A DNA stretch of 22,366 nt. It comes from Anaerolineales bacterium. Lineage in GTDB: Bacteria; Chloroflexota; Anaerolineae; Anaerolineales; UBA4823. Made by a program: the position numbers and the translations under genes. Location: assembly GCA_022865865.1 (NCBI GenBank), contig JALHTN010000590.1, forward strand, positions 1 through 22,366. Direction: 5' to 3'. Shown piece after piece: positions 7,058 through 13,230 of the stretch (position 1 is its first letter; each line of letters opens with the position of its first letter). The notes under the pieces are model-generated. The model saw only the letters and a list, made by a program, of their open reading frames with translations. It had not been told where the DNA came from and made no database searches.

Positions 7058-7126
7058 ACACGAGTCCGGAAAGGGGTTTTATACAGGATTGTAGAGGGGG
7101 ATCTGGGGGTGGAAAATCACCACCTG
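7058..7126 (-). promoter_or_regulatory. Conserved two-block upstream element of the pentad-repeat gene
   Basis: Block 1 (7058-7082) reads ATAAAACCCCTTTCC then GGACTCGTGT on the minus strand, with three differences from the copy at 5543-5567. Block 2 (7108-7126) contains a GGTGG (7108-7112) and CCACC (7120-7124) dyad. Distances from block 1 to block 2 (26 bases) and to the start codon (67 bases) match the other copy exactly. It is likely the main promoter and operator region of the cluster. Confidence 0.5.
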
Positions 7127-7176
7127 CGACGGGGTATTAACTGGTTATTGATCAACTCAAGATTGGGATCTGGGCA

Positions 7177-7207
7177 TTAAAAATAAAGACGCAGCAGGCT
7201 GCGTCTT
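7177..7207 (-). terminator. Rho-independent terminator of the ccr homologue
   Basis: A perfect nine-base stem, AAGACGCAG (7186-7194) with CTGCGTCTT (7199-7207), encloses a CAGG loop. On the minus strand it is followed by TATTTTTAAT. It lies 30 bases after the stop of the reductase gene, so transcription should stop before the pentad-repeat gene. Confidence 0.85.
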
Positions 7208-7237
7208 GAATTAATGGAAAATAAATTCGATGGAGGG

Positions 7238-8476
7238 TTATCTGCGACCTAAGCCCGGTTCCTCAGCACCGACCAAAGCTACCCGGTTTCCATTCACCGT
7301 TTTCCCCTGCTCCATGTCGTAATGCGCCTGGCCGATCTCATCAAAGGCGTATACCTGCCCCAGACAGGGGTTGATTTTCCCATCGTAGACCAGCTGGTTA
7401 TAAGCTGCAGCTTGCTCGTCATTGCTGCCATGAGAACCCTGCAGCCTTTTCTGGCGCACCCAATGGTAGCGCAAATCTACGGAAGCGGTATACCCGGTTG
7501 TCCCCGCGCAAATCACCACCATGCCGCCTGTTTCACAAACGAAGATGCTGGTCGGGATGGTCGCTTCTCCAGGGTGCTCGAAGACGATCTCGGGATTGCG
7601 TTTTTCTCCAAGAGCCTCCCAGAGCGCTTTGCCGAAGGCGCGGCAGCCGCTCAGCCATTCCTTTTGTCCAGCTGCATCAGACCAGTGCGGAGGGATACCC
7701 CAGTGTGAGAATTCTTTGCGGTTGATATAGCCGACTGCCCCCAAAGATTTGGTGTATTCACCGCGCTCATCATTGGAGACGACCGCTACCACATGGGCTC
7801 CATGGACGGTGGCCAGCTGGATGGCCTGGCCTCCCAGGCCCCCTGAACCACCCCAGACCAGCACTACATCCCCATCTTTGCAGACGTTACCCTCCCAACC
7901 AAAGAGCATGCGGTAAGCTGTGGTACCCACTAATGTTGGTGCGGCTGCCTCTTCCCAGCTTAAATGGGGTGCTTTTGGCAGCACGGCGTGGGATTGGGCA
8001 ACACAGAATTGGGCAAAGGAGCCGAAATTGGTGTTGTAGCCCCAAATGGCAGCCGAGGGAGCCAGCATGGGATCCTTACCGGCCTGGACCCATGGGTCGT
8101 CCGGTCTCCACCAGCCATGATGGACGACGACCTGGTCGCCGATCGAGATGTTATCTACTTCACTCCCCACTGCATAAACGATGCCCGAAACATCGCTGCC
8201 GCCGATGTGAAAATCATAAGGTTCGCCCATCTTTTGGCGAATACGGATGACATCGATGGGGAGGCCCCTGGCAGCCCAAACGTTGTTAAAATTAACACCG
8301 GCTGCCATGACGCTGATCAATACCTCGCCCGGCTTTATCGAAGGGACCTCTATCTCCTCAATCTGAAAAGCTGTACGCGGATCACCGAAGCGTTCTGAGC
8401 GGATCACCTGGGCGATCATTTTATCTGGAACTTCACCCAGCGGTGGTTGTGAACCAATGGGGAATGAGTCTGGCAT
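7238..8476 (-). CDS. Crotonyl-CoA carboxylase/reductase homologue (zinc-less MDR family)
   Basis: This 412-residue protein resembles crotonyl-CoA carboxylase/reductases, NADPH enzymes that reduce and carboxylate crotonyl-CoA to ethylmalonyl-CoA. Family signs are the N-terminal [22 protein letters not shown], the NADPH motif GGSGGLG at 209-215, [22 protein letters not shown], and the C-terminal [15 protein letters not shown]. The His after GS (H349) is kept. The position expected to read W-G-[FY]-E-T-N reads W-G-Y-N-T-N here (Y147, N148), which changes the pair I recall as contacting CO2. It may therefore be a plain enoyl-CoA or acrylyl-CoA reductase. The start at 8476 is chosen for CAGGAGA, eight bases before the ATG; an upstream in-frame start at 8551 adds residues not typical of the family. 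It stands alone with its own terminator. Confidence 0.85.
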   Translation of the reverse strand: MPDSFPIGSQPPLGEVPDKMIAQVIRSERFGDPRTAFQIEEIEVPSIKPGEVLISVMAAGVNFNNVWAARGLPIDVIRIRQKMGEPYDFHIGGSDVSGIVYAVGSEVDNISIGDQVVVHHGWWRPDDPWVQAGKDPMLAPSAAIWGYNTNFGSFAQFCVAQSHAVLPKAPHLSWEEAAAPTLVGTTAYRMLFGWEGNVCKDGDVVLVWGGSGGLGGQAIQLATVHGAHVVAVVSNDERGEYTKSLGAVGYINRKEFSHWGIPPHWSDAAGQKEWLSGCRAFGKALWEALGEKRNPEIVFEHPGEATIPTSIFVCETGGMVVICAGTTGYTASVDLRYHWVRQKRLQGSHGSNDEQAAAYNQLVYDGKINPCLGQVYAFDEIGQAHYDMEQGKTVNGNRVALVGAEEPGLGRR

Positions 8477-8732
8477 CAATATTTCTCCTGGTGGATGGAT
8501 AAAACTATAATAATATTGTTCAAAGGTTAATCTTACTTCAATTTCTGCCAATTACGACTTCAGCATAAGTATGGATCCAGGTATAGTGTGTTTCTCCAGG
8601 TGCAAGGATTGCTACTTCAACTATCTCTTATTTGGTAAAATCATCCAGAATAACTCTGATTTGCATGTGGCAGGCTAAAATAGGTTCAATGTGAAGAAGA
8701 GAACATTTTGCAATATGCGTAACAAGGTGTAA

Positions 8733-10583
8733 ATGATGTTTGGAAGAAGACGAAGAATAGGCCGCAGCTACGAACAGGGGGATGAAAGACCGAAATCTCG
8801 CATCTCGAGAGAAGAACTGGGAATCTACACGAGGTTACTGGGATATGTAAGACCGTATATGAAATGGATGGTCATTTCGATCATTGCCCTGCTCTTCAGC
8901 GTGGGACTGGGCTTGATTCTTCCATTGGTCATTCGCAACCTGGTCGATCTAATCTTAGTCGATAATGATCTACCACAGCTCAATCGACTCGCGATTGGAC
9001 TGTTTGTGGTCTTCATTCTGCAGTCGATTGCCAGCTTCATTCACCGGCTCTCCCTGGCTTATGTGGGTGAGAATGCTGTGGTTGATATACGGGTGCAGGT
9101 TTACAGCCACCTGCAGGATTTATCCCTGCGCTTTTTTGGGGATAACCGCACCGGGGAAATCGTTTCACGCATCACCAACGATACCGCGCTGCTGCAATCT
9201 GCCATCACCGATGATCTGGTGGCGCTGCTTCGTCAAGTAATAACCCTGATCGGGGCTGCTGTCTTGCTGTTCTGGTTGGACTGGCGGCTGACTTTGATCA
9301 TCTTACTGGGGGTGCCCTTCATCACCCTGACCATGGTCTGGTTGGGGCGCAAGATCCGGCGTGAGTCAAAGGCGGTACAAGATGCACTGGCCAAATCCGC
9401 AAGTGTGGTGGAAGAAACGGTCGCGGGCGTTCGCATCGTCAAATCCTTCGCCAGGGAGCGCTATGAAATCGATCGTTTTTCCAGCGCGGTTGATGAAATT
9501 TATACTGCAGCCATACGGCGAGCTAAAATTGGGGCTGTGCTGGGACCCATCATTGGTTTTATGGCTTTTGCCTCGATCACAATCACACTTTGGTTTGGTG
9601 CTTATGAAGTCATCCAGGGACGGCTTACAGCGGGTGATCTGGTAGCTTATCTCATCTATACTATGATGGTCGCGGCCCCGATTGCCTCGTTAGCAGGCTT
9701 GTATGCAAGCTTCCAGGGGGCAATAGGAGCTACTGAGCACCTCTTTGATTTGTTGGATGAGAAGCCGGATATTGTCAGCAAGCCGGGAGCGGTGATCCTG
9801 CCTCCTTTGATCGGAGAAGTGCGCTTTGAGCAGGTAAGCTTTACTTATTCAGAAGATATTCCTGTACTCAAAGAAGTATCTTTCCTTGCCCAACCTGGAC
9901 AGGTTATTGCCTTGGTTGGGCCCAGCGGTGCCGGGAAATCGACTTTAATCAGCCTGATCCCGCGCTTCTGGGATGCAGACGCGGGCGTGGTGACCATTGA
10001 CGGCTATGATATTCGCGAGGTAGATCTACCCAGTTTGCGGGAGCAAATCGGAATCGTACCACAGGAGACTATCCTATTCTCTGACTCGGTTTTTGCTAAC
10101 ATCCAGTACGGGAAGCTTGATGCGACCCGGGAAGAAGTCGAAGCAGCTGCCAAAGCGGCAAATGCGCATGAGTTCATTCTCAACGATCTGCCGGGTGGTT
10201 ACGAGACGGAGGTTGGTGAGCGCGGGGTGAAGCTGAGTGGAGGCCAACGGCAGCGGGTGGCAATTGCCCGGGCAATCCTGAAAAACCCGCGCATCCTGAT
10301 TCTGGATGAGGCAACCTCATCGTTGGATAGCGAGAGCGAGGGTCTGGTACAGGAGGCTCTGGAGCACCTGATGCAAAGCCGGACCTCCTTTGTGATTGCT
10401 CACCGCCTGAGCACAATCGTCAACGCCGATTGGGTTCTAGTTCTCAATGAGGGGCGTTTGGTGGAGCAAGGGACACATCTGACCCTGCTTGAGGAGCCAG
10501 ATGGCTTGTATGCTCGCCTCTATGAGATGCAGTTTGGAGCGGCTGAGGGTGAGGGTATCTCAATGCTAGTAGATAAGAGATAG
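8733..10583 (+). CDS. ABC exporter, fused permease and ATPase (MsbA/LmrA type)
   Basis: This 616-residue half-transporter would act as a homodimer exporting lipids, drugs or peptides. The six-helix transmembrane domain spans about residues 45-330. The nucleotide-binding domain spans about 361-600, with Walker A GPSGAGKS at 396-403, Q-loop glutamine Q444, signature LSGGQ at 501-505, Walker B ILILDE at 521-526 with catalytic E526, and H-loop H557. All catalytic residues are present, so it is a functional, symmetrical exporter type. The N-terminal 30 residues are very basic. AAGGTG lies shortly before the double ATG at 8733/8736; either could be the start. It is divergent from the reductase gene, with 256 bases between them. 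No partner gene adjoins it, which fits a homodimer. The substrate cannot be read from the sequence. Confidence 0.95.
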   Translation: MMFGRRRRIGRSYEQGDERPKSRISREELGIYTRLLGYVRPYMKWMVISIIALLFSVGLGLILPLVIRNLVDLILVDNDLPQLNRLAIGLFVVFILQSIASFIHRLSLAYVGENAVVDIRVQVYSHLQDLSLRFFGDNRTGEIVSRITNDTALLQSAITDDLVALLRQVITLIGAAVLLFWLDWRLTLIILLGVPFITLTMVWLGRKIRRESKAVQDALAKSASVVEETVAGVRIVKSFARERYEIDRFSSAVDEIYTAAIRRAKIGAVLGPIIGFMAFASITITLWFGAYEVIQGRLTAGDLVAYLIYTMMVAAPIASLAGLYASFQGAIGATEHLFDLLDEKPDIVSKPGAVILPPLIGEVRFEQVSFTYSEDIPVLKEVSFLAQPGQVIALVGPSGAGKSTLISLIPRFWDADAGVVTIDGYDIREVDLPSLREQIGIVPQETILFSDSVFANIQYGKLDATREEVEAAAKAANAHEFILNDLPGGYETEVGERGVKLSGGQRQRVAIARAILKNPRILILDEATSSLDSESEGLVQEALEHLMQSRTSFVIAHRLSTIVNADWVLVLNEGRLVEQGTHLTLLEEPDGLYARLYEMQFGAAEGEGISMLVDKR

Positions 10584-10785
10584 TGCATTTTGTGAATGAC
10601 CTGTAGCTCAATTCACTGAGATGGAACCAAGGCGCAGGGGAAAAGTGCCATAAGAAGTCCTAGGTGGCTGTTTAAGGGTCTCCTGATTTCACGATTCCAT
10701 AAGTTGAGCAGTAATTTCCTCGGCGATTATGCAGTTGAACCAGCAGGGAATCATGGTTGCTTCTCTGGAATAGGGATTGATAATT

Positions 10786-10909
10786 TACGGTTCGGTCTTC
10801 GAAGATTATGAACTGAGCAGTTCTGCCGATGACCAATTAATCCACAAAAGTGAAACCAGAACTCCGGTATCGATCAGCACCCCCACGATCAACCAGGGAT
10901 GCCAGAAGA
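10786..10909 (-). pseudogene. Relic of the 3' end of the four-helix membrane protein gene at 19824-20243
   Basis: The 104 bases from 10806 to 10909 match 19824-19927 with about seven differences by hand count, roughly 93% identity, and weaker similarity extends about 20 bases past the stop. On the minus strand it still reads LFWHPWLIVGVLID then GVLVSLLWINWSSAELLSS and the same TAA stop. Beyond 10910 the similarity ends abruptly, so about three quarters of the gene, including its start, is missing. It cannot be expressed as the full protein. The high identity points to a recent duplication or recombination event. I see no insertion sequence at either edge. Confidence 0.8.
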
Positions 10910-11233
10910 GGACACCCAGGAATTGCGATCCTGCCGCGTTGCTGCATTAATCATCGGACAATTGCCAGTTTGTTGAGACACCCGGCTTTTATAAGGCTGT
11001 TAGATGGTGTCTGAGAAATGGCTGGTTCCGAATTTCCCAGGATACGAAGATTACCAAGGATCACGAGTCAAGGGGATACAGATTTTTTTTGCTCAGTTGA
11101 ATGCCTTCCCAGAACAATACATTCATCAAAATGGACAAGAGGTAGATGTCCCTGACAGGGGAGACAACCACATCCAAGGTCATTTTAAGAGCCGAATTTA
11201 CTTGTGATCTTGATTGTGTGCGATCCGACAGAC

Positions 11234-11261
11234 TTGACAGGCGTTACAATATATGTACACT
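11234..11261 (+). promoter_or_regulatory. Sigma-70-type promoter of the cyclase/ATPase gene
   Basis: A consensus -35 TTGACA (11234-11239) is followed after 16 bases by TACACT (11256-11261) as the -10 box. Transcription would begin near 11268, giving a leader of about 60 bases to the ATG at 11329. No obvious operator overlaps it. Confidence 0.6.
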
Positions 11262-11328
11262 AGCTGTTCTATTCTCTGTGTGTATCATCGAAAATTTCTT
11301 ATTACTGGATCAATGGATTATCAAAATT

Positions 11329-13230
11329 ATGAAATGCCCACATTGCCAGACTGAAAACCCCAAAGAAGCGCGCTTTTGCCTGAACTGCGGGGAGGCCATT
11401 AAGCATCACTGTTCTAACTGTCAGGCTGAATTGCTGTTGGATGCCCGGTTCTGTATGCATTGCGGGCACCCTGTGCGCACTCCCACAGTAGATGATGATG
11501 CTCACCTCAACCGCTTGACTACAGCTGCTCCTCCCCCCCTGGCGGAAAAGGTTCGCGCGGCATCCGATCTTACCGGTGAACGCCGGATCGTAACTGTTTT
11601 GCATTTGGATGTAGTTAAGTCAACTGCCATCGCTGAAGAGGTTGGTGAAGAAGCATGGGCGGCAATCATGACCAAGGCTTACGACCGGTTTGCCCAGGCA
11701 ATTTATCTCTATGAAGGTACTATCGCTCGTTTACTCGGAGATGCCTTGGTGGCTTTTTTCGGAGCGCCTGTGATACACGAAGACGATCCAATTCGAGCTG
11801 CTAAGGCGGCACTCGATCTGCTCGCCATCGCCGAGGATTTCGATAATGAAGTAGGCAGGGAGTATGGTATCGACTTTCATGTGCGCGTTTGCCTCAATAC
11901 AGGACCGGTTGTGATCGGACCTGTTGGCGGTGACTTACGATATGATTTCACTCCAATCGGTGGTGTGGTTAACCTGGCAGCGCGAATAAAATTTGCTGCT
12001 CAACCAATGACCGCACTAATTTCGGAAAACACCTACGCGTTTATTTCACCGGTTTTCGAATGTGTTGACCTGGGCTTAATCGAGGTCATGGATCGGTCTG
12101 AACCGGTACGCGTCTTCCAGATGCTGGAACCCAAGGTCATACCTGGAAGTGTGCGAGGGCTAGCAGGGTTTGAGAGCCCTATGGTAGGGCGTGAGGAAGA
12201 ATTGGCTTCCCTTCTGATGCTCTGCGATGCAGTGCGAGCAGGCTTAGGTCGAGCCACTTTGATCACTGGTGAACCCGGCATGGGAAAAACGAGATTAATC
12301 AGAGAATGGAAAACTGCTGTGATGGCTGAACCATCCACGCCTTTCTCAACCTGGGTGGAAGGACGCTGCCTGTCTTATGGACAGGGATTGGCATACCACC
12401 TGGTAGCTGATTTGCTTTACTCGCTGATTGGTGTGCCCAGGGCAGCTGACGAAACCGAAACCCATTTGGCGTTGTTATCCTTACTGAAAGAATTATTTGG
12501 TAAAACAGAGGATTCTGTCGAGATTCAAGAAATATACCCATATTTAGGACATCTGCTCTCGTTGAAATTGGAAGGCGATGCAATGGATAAAGTGAATTCA
12601 CTCGATCCGCAATCACTGCAAACCAGGTATTTGTTTGCTCTCCGCAGCCTTCTGCTGAGTATCAATTCTCACCAGCCGGTGATATTAGTTTTAGAAGATC
12701 TCCACTGGGCGGACCCTTCTTCGGTCGATATCTTGATCAAATTGCTTCCATCAGTCTCCTCAACACCTCTATTATTGTGCCTGATTACCCGTGCGGAACA
12801 GGATACCCCTGGGTGGAAATTAGTTGCTGCTGCACGCGAGATCCTTGGAGGGAGCCTGACAGAGATCCATTTGAGCGCGCTTTCCGAGCCCGAAAGCCGC
12901 CAAATGGTTTCCAACTTACTGGAGGTCGAAGCCCTGCCTGAAAAAACTCGAACTCTGATCCTGCAAAAATCAGAGGGCAACCCATTCTTTGTGGAAGAGG
13001 TCATCCGGATGCTGATTGACCGGAAAGCGATCACAAAGGAAAATGGCGACTGGGTCGCTGGTGAAAATATTGAGCAAATTAAAATTCCTGACAATTTGCA
13101 AGGATTGCTGCTGGCTCGTATAGATCGCTTGCCGGAGGATGTGAAACAAACGCTACGAGTTGCTTCGGTCATCGGACGTCAATTCCCAGTGAAAGTCCTG
13201 GAGCAGGTTTTGGGGGCGAAGGCGCAATGA
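11329..13230 (+). CDS. Zinc-ribbon, class III nucleotide cyclase and AAA-type ATPase regulator, N-terminal part
   Basis: This frame gives 633 residues. Two zinc ribbons come first (C3/C6/C17/C20 and C28/C31/C42/C45). A class III cyclase domain follows at about 84-230, with metal-binding D94 and D138 and transition-state N215 and R219; the Asp usual in the 'IGD' motif is Gly. A STAND/AAA-like NTPase domain begins near 287, with Walker A GEPGMGKT at 314-321 and Walker B ILVLED at 452-457. The frame ends inside the helical region after the NTPase, where homologues continue into TPR repeats. It stops at TGA 13228-13230, overlapping the ATG of the next frame, and a -1 shift at 13209-13216 joins the two. 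The ATG at 11329 is chosen because the zinc ribbon begins there; the Shine-Dalgarno is weak. The likely role is signal-dependent cAMP synthesis, though cGMP is not excluded. Confidence 0.85.
   Translation: MKCPHCQTENPKEARFCLNCGEAIKHHCSNCQAELLLDARFCMHCGHPVRTPTVDDDAHLNRLTTAAPPPLAEKVRAASDLTGERRIVTVLHLDVVKSTAIAEEVGEEAWAAIMTKAYDRFAQAIYLYEGTIARLLGDALVAFFGAPVIHEDDPIRAAKAALDLLAIAEDFDNEVGREYGIDFHVRVCLNTGPVVIGPVGGDLRYDFTPIGGVVNLAARIKFAAQPMTALISENTYAFISPVFECVDLGLIEVMDRSEPVRVFQMLEPKVIPGSVRGLAGFESPMVGREEELASLLMLCDAVRAGLGRATLITGEPGMGKTRLIREWKTAVMAEPSTPFSTWVEGRCLSYGQGLAYHLVADLLYSLIGVPRAADETETHLALLSLLKELFGKTEDSVEIQEIYPYLGHLLSLKLEGDAMDKVNSLDPQSLQTRYLFALRSLLLSINSHQPVILVLEDLHWADPSSVDILIKLLPSVSSTPLLLCLITRAEQDTPGWKLVAAAREILGGSLTEIHLSALSEPESRQMVSNLLEVEALPEKTRTLILQKSEGNPFFVEEVIRMLIDRKAITKENGDWVAGENIEQIKIPDNLQGLLLARIDRLPEDVKQTLRVASVIGRQFPVKVLEQVLGAKAQ
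13209..13230 (+). other. Frameshift site joining the two halves of the cyclase-phosphatase gene
   Basis: In the upstream frame the codons are GTT TTG GGG GCG AAG GCG CAA TGA. The heptamer T TTG GGG (13209-13215) matches the X XXY YYZ pattern of -1 slippery sites. After a -1 slip the reading is VLGGEGAMTLLRQLNMLE, a smooth continuation of the NTPase/TPR region. The same result would follow if one G were missing from the run at 13212-13216. The ATGA overlap would alternatively allow coupled restart. Confidence 0.65.

Larger units (their letters stand above)
10584..11328. other. 745-base non-coding stretch between ABC exporter and cyclase genes
   Basis: Apart from the relic at 10786-10909 and the promoter at 11234-11261, I see no gene here. 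Short frames are present but lack ribosome-binding sites and recognisable content. No tRNA or clear terminator hairpin was found after the exporter gene. Confidence 0.6.

Noticed and set aside
10598..10665. Sequence CCTGTAGCTCAATT resembling a tRNA D-arm
   Set aside because: No matching acceptor stem, anticodon arm or TTCGAAT-type T-loop follows within tRNA length.
11004..11207. 67-codon plus-strand frame upstream of the cyclase gene
   Set aside because: No ribosome-binding site and no recognisable content.
11146..11328. Extended N-terminus of the cyclase frame starting at 11146
   Set aside because: The extra residues do not resemble the family, contain the promoter region, and lie before the natural zinc-ribbon start at 11329.
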